Assembly (NCBI RefSeq): GCF_003233655.1
Contig: NZ_CP029833.1
Location: 1-64,000 of the forward strand
Origin: Azospirillum ramasamyi
GTDB lineage: Bacteria; Pseudomonadota; Alphaproteobacteria; Azospirillales; Azospirillaceae
Direction of reading: 5' to 3'
DNA length: 64,000 bases
Positions 33,396 through 41,436 of the stretch are shown piece after piece; the stretch's first letter is position 1; each line of letters starts with the position of its first letter. The notes under the pieces were generated by a model that searched no databases, was not told the origin of the DNA, and was given only the letters and a program-made list of their open reading frames with translations. The translations under genes and the position numbers were made by a program.

Positions 33396-34637
33396 TCAAC
33401 TCCCGGTCAGGGCCGCGCCGGCGGACGGGCCATGCTGGCCACCCTCCGGATCGGCGGAATAGTCGGACGCATACTCCGTGTCCGCGCTGCGCTCCGCCCT
33501 CGGGCCGCCCAGCGCCACCACGGCCTTCTCCACCGACTGGGCGAAGAAGCTGGCATCGGCGAAGGCCTGGAAGGGGCGCCCGTTCAGGCTCAGGCGGCGC
33601 CATTCCGTTTCCTCCGCGGCGACCGAAAGCATGTAGCGCGCCAGCCCTTCCGGGTTGTCCGGCTCCACGATGTGGCCGTTCAGGCCGCTGCGGATCAGCA
33701 CGTCGCGGGCGCCGCACTGATCGGACAGGATGGTCGGAACTCCCATGGCCAATGCCTCGTTAACCACCAGACCGAACTGCTCCTCCAAGGACGGCAGCAG
33801 CAGGCACAGCGTGGACCCGAGCGTTTCGGCGATCCCCTTCTCCTGCAGGAATCCGCGGAAGATGATCGATCCGTCCAGCCCGCGCCGCGTCACTTCGGCC
33901 CGCAGATCCTCCTCCAGCGGACCGGACCCGCAGAGGTGGAGCGGGCGGGCGGCCGGACCGGCCAACCGCCGGTAAATGTCATAGGCTTCGACCGCACGGA
34001 ACAAGTTCTTCTTCGGGACGAAGCGCGCAATGATGGTGAAGTGGCGGTCGGCGAAGGGTACTCCCCCAGGGGCCGGCTCCATCCCGGACAGCCGCCGGAT
34101 GCGGTCGAGCGACAGCGTGTCGTACCCGATATAGAGACGATCCTTCGGCAGTCCCAGCAGACGGAAGTAATCCACCGTGCGGTGACTGCCGCCGATCCCG
34201 GCCTGATAGGGGGAGTAGAAGACGCTCTTGACCATCTCCCGCCACAGGATGCGCGGCTTGTCGTCGTATTTGGACGCGTTCATGTTGATGAGCCTGCGCC
34301 CCATCAGCCGCATGGTCAGGGCGAGCGCGAAGACATCCGGATCCTCGTAATGGCAGAGAAAGACGAAGCGCGCGTCGGCCCGCCGGCATTCGCGCAGCAG
34401 GGCGCGGTAGACCGCCACCTTCGACAGCTCGGCCTTCGATTGGCCGGGGAACAGGGTGATCTTGCGGAAATTCTGCCCCGTTCCGGTCGAATCCCAGGCG
34501 TAGGTGTGCGATTTGGAGCCGACCTCCAGCCCGATCACGTCATAGACATGGCCAAGGCGGCGGCCGACGGCTTCCAGCCGGTCCATGTGGTAGGGGCCGA
34601 ACATCTCCCAACTGAAGACCAGCGCGGGCTTCTTCAT
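33396..34637 (-). CDS. GT4-family glycosyltransferase
   Basis: 413 residues. It starts KKPALVFSWEMFGPYHMDRLEA and has the donor domain VPKKNLFRAVEAYDIY, LHLCGSGPLEEDL, then the EX7E motif LPSLEEQFGLVVNEALAMGVP. It is similar in layout to its two neighbours but not closely related in the acceptor domain, so it probably uses a different acceptor. The start overlaps the preceding GT stop by 4 bp. Confidence 0.9.
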   Translation of the reverse strand: MKKPALVFSWEMFGPYHMDRLEAVGRRLGHVYDVIGLEVGSKSHTYAWDSTGTGQNFRKITLFPGQSKAELSKVAVYRALLRECRRADARFVFLCHYEDPDVFALALTMRLMGRRLINMNASKYDDKPRILWREMVKSVFYSPYQAGIGGSHRTVDYFRLLGLPKDRLYIGYDTLSLDRIRRLSGMEPAPGGVPFADRHFTIIARFVPKKNLFRAVEAYDIYRRLAGPAARPLHLCGSGPLEEDLRAEVTRRGLDGSIIFRGFLQEKGIAETLGSTLCLLLPSLEEQFGLVVNEALAMGVPTILSDQCGARDVLIRSGLNGHIVEPDNPEGLARYMLSVAAEETEWRRLSLNGRPFQAFADASFFAQSVEKAVVALGGPRAERSADTEYASDYSADPEGGQHGPSAGAALTGS

Positions 34638-35914
34638 GCTGCCTCTCCCAACAGAAGACGGGCGTATCGGTCGAGCGCCACGGCGCGTGTGGCGTTCGCC
34701 TCCACCCAGGCGCGGCCGCGGCGGCCCATCGCGGTCGCGCGGACGGGATCGGACAGCAGGGCGGCCACCGCCTCCGCCATCGCGCGCGGCTCCTCCGGCG
34801 GGGTGCACAGGAAGGCGCCGACCTCCGCCTCCAGCGTGGCGAGCGCCGAGCCCGGCAGGCAGGTGCTGACGAAGGGCCGGCCGGCGGCGAGGATGGTCAC
34901 CGCCTTGCCGGGCATGGCGAAGGCCGCTCCTTCGGGCCGCTGGGGCACGAGATGAACGTCGCCCTCCGCCATCGCTTCGTTCAACCGGTCCTTGGGCGCC
35001 AGCGGCTGGAAGATCACGTTGCCCAGCCCCATGGCGCTGGCGCGCGACTTCAGCTCCTCCTCCAGGCCGCCCTGCCCGCGCAGCTTGACCCGCGCCTGCG
35101 GCATCAGCCCGGCCAGATGCCCGGCCATGTCCAGAACCTGCTCCAGCCCCTGCTTGCGGGCGAAGGCGCCGCTGTAGAGCGCCGTCGGCGGCTGGTCGGG
35201 GCGCGGCAGCGGGTGGACGGCGTCGGCGTCGACATGGGGCGGGATCACATGGATCGGCTTGGTGACGCCCAGCTCCTCCAGCACGCCGCGCATCGGCTCC
35301 GACAGGACGACGATGGCGTCGGCGCGGTTCAGCGCCGCGCGCTCCATGGCGCGGATCGCCCTGACCGCCGCCTTGCCGCCCATTCCCAGCGCGCCGGCGA
35401 GGCCGGACTGGATGTCGTGGACGATGGCGACGTGGCGGCCGCCCGGCGTGGTGAGGCGGTCGGCGATGCCCACCGACAGGATCGACGGGCAGAGCGACAG
35501 CACCGCGTCGTGCCGCCCGACCCGCCCGCGGGCGAGCGCGGCGGCGAAGCCTGCATGCAGCACGCCCTCGTGGATCAGGCGGGCCTTCATGCCGCCGCCG
35601 GCCGGCGGGATGGTGGGCAGGCGCTCGATCAGCACCCCATCGACCGTCCTGCTGTCCTGCGACCCGTCGGCGTAGCCGTCATAGACCTTGTTGCCGGGAT
35701 AGTTGGGCCGCGCGGTCAGCACGGTCGTTTCCGCCCCGGCCGCCGCGAAGGCGGTGGCGAGGTCGGTCATCATCGGCGCGCTGCCGGCCGGCTCCGGCCA
35801 ATAGCTCTGCGCCACCAGCAGCAGCTCTTCCGGCACGGGCACGTCCGACAGGGCAAGCGCGCTGGACGGCCGGTCTGAGACCGGCTCCCGCAGATGGATG
35901 GAATCGTCCGGCAT
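34634..35914 (-). CDS. WcaI-like GT4 glycosyltransferase
   Basis: 426 residues. After a leader of about 28 residues it reads LLLVAQSYWPEPAGSAPMMTDLA and TVLTARPNYPGNKVY, the opening of the colanic-acid WcaI family of (probable) fucosyltransferases. The donor domain includes LYSGAFARKQGLEQVLDMAG and FQPLAPKDRLNEAMAEGDVHLVPQ. This assignment fits the adjacent GDP-fucose synthase gene, 6 bp upstream. GGAGTGAAGG precedes the ATG. Confidence 0.9.
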   Translation of the reverse strand: MPDDSIHLREPVSDRPSSALALSDVPVPEELLLVAQSYWPEPAGSAPMMTDLATAFAAAGAETTVLTARPNYPGNKVYDGYADGSQDSRTVDGVLIERLPTIPPAGGGMKARLIHEGVLHAGFAAALARGRVGRHDAVLSLCPSILSVGIADRLTTPGGRHVAIVHDIQSGLAGALGMGGKAAVRAIRAMERAALNRADAIVVLSEPMRGVLEELGVTKPIHVIPPHVDADAVHPLPRPDQPPTALYSGAFARKQGLEQVLDMAGHLAGLMPQARVKLRGQGGLEEELKSRASAMGLGNVIFQPLAPKDRLNEAMAEGDVHLVPQRPEGAAFAMPGKAVTILAAGRPFVSTCLPGSALATLEAEVGAFLCTPPEEPRAMAEAVAALLSDPVRATAMGRRGRAWVEANATRAVALDRYARLLLGEAA

Positions 35915-35920
35915 CGGCCT

Positions 35921-36886
35921 TCACTCCGCAGCCTGCTTCGGGGCCAGGTGGCGGTCCGGAGCGGCGTTCTCCAGGAACCAGCCATAGGTGCGGCGCAGCC
36001 CCTCTTCCAAAGACACCTTGGGGCGCCAGCCGGTGGCGAACAGGCGCGACACGTCCATCAGCTTGCGCGGGTGGCCGTCGGGCTTGCTCAGGTCGTGGGT
36101 CAGCGTGCCGGTGTAGCCGACGGTGTCGCGGATCAGGCCGGCGAGATCGGCGATGGCGATGTCGTCGCCGGGGCCGACATTGATGATCTCCTCGCTGTCG
36201 TAATGGTCCATCAGGTACAGGCAGGCGTCCGCCATGTCGTCGACATAGAGGAACTCGCGCCGCGGCGTGCCGGTGCCCCACAGCGTGACCGTCGGATCGC
36301 CCGCCAGCTTGGCGTCGTGGAAGCGGCGGATCATGCCCGGCAGCGCGTGCGAGGTCTCAGGCTCGAAATGGTCGCCGGGGCCGTAGAGGTTGGACGGCAT
36401 GGCGCAGATGGCGTTGAAGCCGTATTGGCGCCGGTAGGCCTGGCACATGGTGATGCCGGCGATCTTGGCGACGGCGTAGGGCTTGTTGCTCGGCTCCATC
36501 GGGCCGGACAGCAGCGCCTCCTCCTTGATCGGCTGTTCCGCATGCTTCGGGTAGAGGCAGGAGGAGCCGAGGAACAGCAGCTTCTTCACGCCGGCGCGCC
36601 AGGCGGCGTCGATGACGTTGGACTGGATCAGCAGGTTGTCGCGGATGAAGTCGCCGCCGAAGCGGTCGTTGGCGAGGATCCCGCCCACCTTCGCCGCGGC
36701 CAGGATCACCTGATCGATGCCCTCGCGGTCGAAGAAGGCGCGCACCGCCGCCTGATCGGTCAGATCGAGCTGCGAGCGGTCGCGGATCACGAGGTCGGTG
36801 TGCCCCGCCTCCGTCAGCCGCCGCAGAATGGCGGACCCGACGAGGCCCCGGTGGCCGGCGACGAAGATACGGCTGTTGCGGTCCAT
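35921..36886 (-). CDS. fcl: GDP-L-fucose synthase
   Basis: 321 residues, an extended SDR. It has GHRGLVGSAI for NADP binding, the GSSCLYPKHAEQPIKEE segment and the catalytic YAVAKIAG (Tyr-xxx-Lys). RREFLYVDDMADACLYLM is diagnostic of Fcl/WcaG. It epimerises and reduces GDP-4-keto-6-deoxy-mannose to GDP-L-fucose. GMD, its usual partner, is not in the window. Fucose is thus a likely component of the polysaccharide. Confidence 0.95.
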   Translation of the reverse strand: MDRNSRIFVAGHRGLVGSAILRRLTEAGHTDLVIRDRSQLDLTDQAAVRAFFDREGIDQVILAAAKVGGILANDRFGGDFIRDNLLIQSNVIDAAWRAGVKKLLFLGSSCLYPKHAEQPIKEEALLSGPMEPSNKPYAVAKIAGITMCQAYRRQYGFNAICAMPSNLYGPGDHFEPETSHALPGMIRRFHDAKLAGDPTVTLWGTGTPRREFLYVDDMADACLYLMDHYDSEEIINVGPGDDIAIADLAGLIRDTVGYTGTLTHDLSKPDGHPRKLMDVSRLFATGWRPKVSLEEGLRRTYGWFLENAAPDRHLAPKQAAE

Positions 36887-36936
36887 GCGGGCCGTCTCCT
36901 GATGAGATGGTGTCTTGGGGGGAAGCTCCCAGGCCC

Positions 36937-37040
36937 CCTCCCCATCCCTCCCCCACCGGCGGCGGGAGAGGGGGTAGAACGCTTGCCGCGGTCCCTTCAA
37001 AGGACTGCGGCAGTCCCCTCTCCCTCGAAGAGGGGGAGGG
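36937..37040. repeat. palindromic repeats between fcl and the epimerase gene
   Basis: Two imperfect palindromes occur in tandem: CCCTCCCCCACC...GCGGGAGAGGGGG (about 36949-36973) and CCCCTCTCCCTC-GAA-GAGGGGGAGGG (37014-37039). They resemble the repeat at 22815-22855. They lie within the 193-bp gap and could weaken transcription through the operon. Confidence 0.6.
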
Positions 37041-37079
37041 TCAGGGGGGCGGAGAACTGGAGGGGGCCGTGCCCGCCCC

Positions 37080-38075
37080 CTACTCCGCCGCCTGCCCCAT
37101 GCGCCCTAACTCCGCCCGAGCCCGCTCCGCGTACCACTGCACCACGCCCGGCAGGCCGGCGGAGAGCGGGATGCGCGGGCTGAATCCCAGCGCGGTCAGC
37201 TTGGCGATGTCGGGACTGCGGCGGTCGGTGCCGCCGGGGGCGGCCGGGCCGGGCATCACCTGGGCCTCGCGGCCGAGGCAGGACACCGTCTGCCGGGCGA
37301 GGTCGGCGATGGTGACCTCCTCCGGGTTGCCGACATGGTAGATGCCGAGATGCTCGCCCTTGCCGATCACCGTCACGATACCGTCGACGGCGTCGTCGAT
37401 GTGGACGAAGGCGCGGGTCTGGCGGCCGTCGCCCTGGATCCGGAACGGCACCGGCCCGCTGGGGTGGCTGGCGATGGACTCCACCGCGCGGCGGGAGAAT
37501 TCCGGCACCACATGCTCCCACCCCATGTCGGGGCCGTAGACGTTGTGCGGACGGAAGATCGCCACCCGGTCGAAGCCGTTGCGGCCCCAGTTTATGGCCA
37601 GCAGTTCCGAGATCAGCTTGGAGCCGCCATAGCTGTAGCGGGCGTTCAGCACGTCCGGCACCACCAGCGGCACGTCCTCCGGCGTCGGCACCACCGGCGG
37701 GGTCTGGTAGGCTTCGGACGAGGAGGCGACGACGAGGTCGCCCACACCCTCGGCGCGGCAGGCGTCCAGCACGTTCAGCATGCCGCGCACGCCGACGTCC
37801 AGCACCACCTCCGGCTTCTCGTAGAAATGCTTGGTGCCGTTGACGGCGGCCAGATGCAGCACGCCGTCGACGCCGCGCGCCGCCCCGCGCACGGCATCCG
37901 GGTCGCGGATGTCGCCCTGGACGAACTCCACGTCGTCCAGCACGCCGGCCAGCCGCCCGGTATGCCCGCGCGAGTTGTCGTCCAGCACGCGGACCCGGTG
38001 GCCGTCACGGACCAGCCGGTGGACCAGGGCGGCGCCGATGAAGCCGCTGCCGCCGGTGACGAGATAGTGTTTCAT
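37080..38075 (-). CDS. NAD-dependent sugar epimerase/dehydratase
   Basis: 331 residues. It has GGSGFIGAALV at the N-terminus, ASSSEAY and the catalytic YSYGGSK, then FRPHNVYGPDMGWEHVVPEF. This is a UDP-glucose 4-epimerase-like extended SDR. The exact sugar (hexose, uronate or a 6-deoxy product) cannot be deduced. AAGGGG lies about 10 bases before the ATG. It is located between the nucleotide-sugar dehydrogenase and fcl genes on the same strand, which places it in precursor supply for the same polymer. Confidence 0.9.
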   Translation of the reverse strand: MKHYLVTGGSGFIGAALVHRLVRDGHRVRVLDDNSRGHTGRLAGVLDDVEFVQGDIRDPDAVRGAARGVDGVLHLAAVNGTKHFYEKPEVVLDVGVRGMLNVLDACRAEGVGDLVVASSSEAYQTPPVVPTPEDVPLVVPDVLNARYSYGGSKLISELLAINWGRNGFDRVAIFRPHNVYGPDMGWEHVVPEFSRRAVESIASHPSGPVPFRIQGDGRQTRAFVHIDDAVDGIVTVIGKGEHLGIYHVGNPEEVTIADLARQTVSCLGREAQVMPGPAAPGGTDRRSPDIAKLTALGFSPRIPLSAGLPGVVQWYAERARAELGRMGQAAE

Positions 38076-38124
38076 GTCGGTTCGATTCCCCTTCAGGCAC
38101 GGATTGCGTCAGGCCGCATTTGCG

Positions 38125-39480
38125 TCAGGCGACATGCGCGTAGCGGGCGGCACCATGGCTCCCGAGCGCGACGTAGGCTGTGCCGTCCGGCAGGTCGACA
38201 TCGCGGCTGTTGAAGTTGTTCCAGAAGTCGTAGATCACGCCCGGCCGGTCCATCCGCTGGGCCAGATCCGGCAGCGGCATCGAGGTGAAGACCGGGTGAT
38301 TGTTCAGGATGACCGCCAGATTGGCGCCGGACACCGCCTCGGCCATGTTGGCCGCCGGCTCCAGCCCGAAGCTGCGGATGTCGTCCGGCCGGACCACCGC
38401 GTCGAAGCCGCGCAGGCGGGCGGAGGGGAAACGGTGGCGGAGTTCCTCCAGCACCGGCTTCGCCATGGTGCCGCGCAGGTCGTCGGTCGCCGGCCGGCCC
38501 TTGAAGGCGAGGCCCATCAGGCTGATGGTCGGCGTCTCCGGGAAGCCCTGCATGGAGTGGGCGAGCTTGCCGAGGAAGTCGGCGACCTCGACCGGCTGGC
38601 TTTCGTTGACCAGACGGCCGGCGGCGGTGATCGCCATGTCGACGCCGACCTCGCGCGCCGCCTCGATCAGGATGTGGGGATCCTTCTCCAGGCAGGGGCC
38701 GCCGACCGGGCCGGGCAGCGGCAGGTTGGTGCGCGAATAGCCCAGCTTGCCGGCGCGGGCCACCTCGACCGCCGAGATCTCCATGGCGTTGCACAGCTTC
38801 GCGATCTCGTTGGAGAAGGCGAAGGTGACGTCGCGGTAGGTGTTGTCGACCAGCTTGATCAGCTCCGCCGTCTCCAGGGTGGAGACCTTGACGGTGGTCG
38901 GCGTCAGGAAGCCGAAGATCTGCGCCGCGCGGGTGGCGACGTCCAGGCTTTCCGCCCCGACGATCTGCGGCAGCTGGTTCAACTCCAGCAGCGCCTGGCC
39001 TTCCAGGGTGCGTTCCGGGCAGAAGGCGATGTCGAACTGCTTGCCGGTGGCGCGCAGGATCGGCGCCACGATGTTGCGGGTGGTGCCCAGCTTCACGGTG
39101 GAGCGCAGGATGACCAGATCGCCGTCATGCAGGCAGCTGGCGACCTGACGGGTGGCCGCTTCGATCATGTCGGTGCGGACCCGGCCGTCCTTGCTCAGCG
39201 GCGTACCGACCGTGATGATGAAGACGCTGGCCTTGCTGCAATCCTGCTGGTTGCGGCTGAAGGTGAAACGGCCGCGCGCGATGACGTGCCGCAGCTTCTC
39301 CGTCAGGCCCGGCTCGTGGAAGTGCGGGTTGCCCTGACCGAGCTTGTCGAGCACGTCCTGCCGCACCTCGACCCCATGCACCTGGAAGCCGGCGTCCGCC
39401 ATCGCCACCGCCAGCGTCAGGCCGACATAGCCGAGCCCGAGGACGCAGACGTCACGATCGGAAAAAGTCTTGGGAAGCAT
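38125..39480 (-). CDS. nucleotide sugar dehydrogenase (UDP-ManNAc/GlcNAc dehydrogenase family)
   Basis: 451 residues. The N-terminal NAD domain begins VCVLGLGYVGLTLA. The central dimerisation region contains ELIKLVDNTYRDVTFAFSNEI. The catalytic cysteine is in PGPVGGPCLEKDPHIL, and the C-terminal domain has LMGLAFKGRPATDDLR. It carries out a two-step, NAD-dependent oxidation of a UDP-sugar to the uronate. The WecC/TviB type seems closer than UDP-glucose dehydrogenase, but I cannot separate them with certainty. AGGAGC lies before the ATG. It is 50 bp upstream of the epimerase gene. Confidence 0.92.
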   Translation of the reverse strand: MLPKTFSDRDVCVLGLGYVGLTLAVAMADAGFQVHGVEVRQDVLDKLGQGNPHFHEPGLTEKLRHVIARGRFTFSRNQQDCSKASVFIITVGTPLSKDGRVRTDMIEAATRQVASCLHDGDLVILRSTVKLGTTRNIVAPILRATGKQFDIAFCPERTLEGQALLELNQLPQIVGAESLDVATRAAQIFGFLTPTTVKVSTLETAELIKLVDNTYRDVTFAFSNEIAKLCNAMEISAVEVARAGKLGYSRTNLPLPGPVGGPCLEKDPHILIEAAREVGVDMAITAAGRLVNESQPVEVADFLGKLAHSMQGFPETPTISLMGLAFKGRPATDDLRGTMAKPVLEELRHRFPSARLRGFDAVVRPDDIRSFGLEPAANMAEAVSGANLAVILNNHPVFTSMPLPDLAQRMDRPGVIYDFWNNFNSRDVDLPDGTAYVALGSHGAARYAHVA

Positions 39481-39900
39481 CGTTGCTCCTGCCGTTTGCT
39501 GAGGCCCCGCCGGAGGCGGCGGGGTGCCGAGAGTTTGGAGACGCCCCCGGCTGCCCTGCCGTGTTGGCAAGGGTGCAGACGGAGAAACCTCAAAATTTGA
39601 AATTGTTTTCTTGTTGTGACTTCGCCGTGACGATGAAGTACCTCGTTACCGGCGTTGTGCAGCGCGAAGTGTTTCAGAAATCGCCGTCCGATGGAAAGAC
39701 TATGATTGCAGAACACCGCCGTGTTAAGAGTATTAACCCTCGGCGCGCTCTAATAAATGCTTGGAGGCACCAACAGAGACGTTCGAAAGTGGTGCAATAG
39801 GCACTTTCCGTCCCTGAAGTCTAAAATCGACGGGCGGCATTGCAAAATTGTCGGGTGCGATCATCGGGGCGGACGGCCGGACTGTCATGCTTCACCTCCC
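39481..39900. other. 420-bp intergenic region in the polysaccharide cluster
   Basis: No gene is evident. Bases 39590-39760 are distinctly AT-rich for this genome, with AAATTGTTTTCTTGTTGTGAC and TTAAGAGTATTAACC. This suggests a promoter for the dehydrogenase-epimerase-fcl-glycosyltransferase genes downstream on the minus strand. It separates them transcriptionally from the flippase and Wzc genes. Confidence 0.5.
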
Positions 39901-41346
39901 TCATGCCGTGGCGCTGGTCAGCCGGCGCAGCCTGTTCGGGCGCACCAGTCCGGTCAGGACGGCCACCAGCGCATAGATCAAGACCATCGCCACGCTGCCG
40001 GCGATGAAATGCACCAGCGCCGGCATGTGGGCGAAGAACGGGGCGCCGACATGGGCCAGGGCGAAGGCCGCTCCGGTCGCGGCGCCGGCGCACAGCATCG
40101 CCCGCGCCGCGATCCCGACATACAGCTCGCCCACGGCCCGACGGTGGATCCAGGCGATGGCGACGGTGGCGGCCAGCTCCGCGGTGAAGGTCGCCATCGC
40201 GGCCCCCTCGATGCCGTAGCGGGGAATCCACCAGATGTTCAGCAGGGCGTTCAGCGCCCCCCCCGACAGCATGGCGATCATGTAGCCGGTCTGCCGGTGC
40301 CAGACGAGCAGCGGGTTGCCCAGGATCATGTTGGCGTAGACCACTGCCGACGCCAGCATCAGCAGCCGCAGCGCCAGCGTCGCCGGGGCGTAGGCGTCGC
40401 CGAACAGCGTGCCCAGGATGACCGGCGCCAGGGCGAAGCCGCCGGCGATGACCAGCCCGCCGACCGCCAGCATGACGCCGGCATAGGCGCGCATCCGCTC
40501 GCGCATCTGCCCGATCTCGCCATAGGAGGCGGCCAGCTGCGGCAGGAAGGCGTTCATCACGATGTTGCCGACCAGATTGGCCAGGGTCTGGATCTTCACC
40601 GCGGCGCTGTACCAGCCGACTTCGGTATGCGGAGCCAGGAAGCCCAGCATCACCACGTCCAGATGGGTGAAGATCGCCCAGGCGAAGACGCCGACGGCCA
40701 TCGGCGTCGCCGCCGTCAGGATCTCGCGCCACACCTTCAGGTCGATCCTCGGGCGCAGCGTGCCGAAATCGCGGTGGAAACGGCCGATCATGATCAGCGC
40801 GTTGACGGTGATGGAGCCGCCGGTGATGGCGGCCGCGGTGATGGCGTCCTCAGGTCCACGCACCAGGAGGAAGACGAGAAGCATGGAGCCGATCGATGTC
40901 CCGATCTCGCGCGTGGCGATCACCCCCATCTTCTCGGTCGCCTGGTAAACAAAGTCGAGCACCAGGGCGTTCCCGAGCAGCTGCACCGCCTGTACCAGAA
41001 GAACCGCCTTCACCGCCATCGGCTTGTCCAAGGACAGGATGAACACCGCATAGACGGTCCCCACCAGCAGGGCGAGGACGGTGCGCAGGGTCAGCACATG
41101 CTCGGACAGTTCGGCCGCCTGGTCGCGGTCGCGCGCGATCTCGCGGATGGCGTAGGTGGACAGGCCCATGTTCACGAACAGCGCCGCATAGGCCATCAGC
41201 GACGTGCCGAACCCCAGAACGCCGAAGCTGTCCGGCCCCAGCACCCGCGCGGTCCAGGCGGCGGTGACCAGCCCGCTCGCCATAGTCGCCGCCTTTGCGG
41301 CGGCAAGGGCGCGGATGTTGCGGAAGATGCGGTGGCCAGCTGACAT
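39901..41346 (-). CDS. polysaccharide flippase (Wzx/MOP family)
   Basis: 481 residues with about 12-14 hydrophobic segments spread evenly. It begins RNIRALAAAKAATMASGLVTAAWTARVLGP, the usual MOP flippase entry. It translocates undecaprenyl-linked repeat units across the inner membrane. It lies between the precursor genes and the Wzc-like co-polymerase gene, as in Wzx/Wzy-dependent clusters. A Wzy polymerase and initiating transferase are not seen in the window. Confidence 0.9.
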   Translation of the reverse strand: MSAGHRIFRNIRALAAAKAATMASGLVTAAWTARVLGPDSFGVLGFGTSLMAYAALFVNMGLSTYAIREIARDRDQAAELSEHVLTLRTVLALLVGTVYAVFILSLDKPMAVKAVLLVQAVQLLGNALVLDFVYQATEKMGVIATREIGTSIGSMLLVFLLVRGPEDAITAAAITGGSITVNALIMIGRFHRDFGTLRPRIDLKVWREILTAATPMAVGVFAWAIFTHLDVVMLGFLAPHTEVGWYSAAVKIQTLANLVGNIVMNAFLPQLAASYGEIGQMRERMRAYAGVMLAVGGLVIAGGFALAPVILGTLFGDAYAPATLALRLLMLASAVVYANMILGNPLLVWHRQTGYMIAMLSGGALNALLNIWWIPRYGIEGAAMATFTAELAATVAIAWIHRRAVGELYVGIAARAMLCAGAATGAAFALAHVGAPFFAHMPALVHFIAGSVAMVLIYALVAVLTGLVRPNRLRRLTSATA

Positions 41347-41436
41347 TCATAGCTCTTCGGTGGTGGACGGTATGTTCGATTCACAGGGCAAAACGGCCTC
41401 TCCCGCCTTTTCGGGGCGGGAGAGGGAAAACCGTCC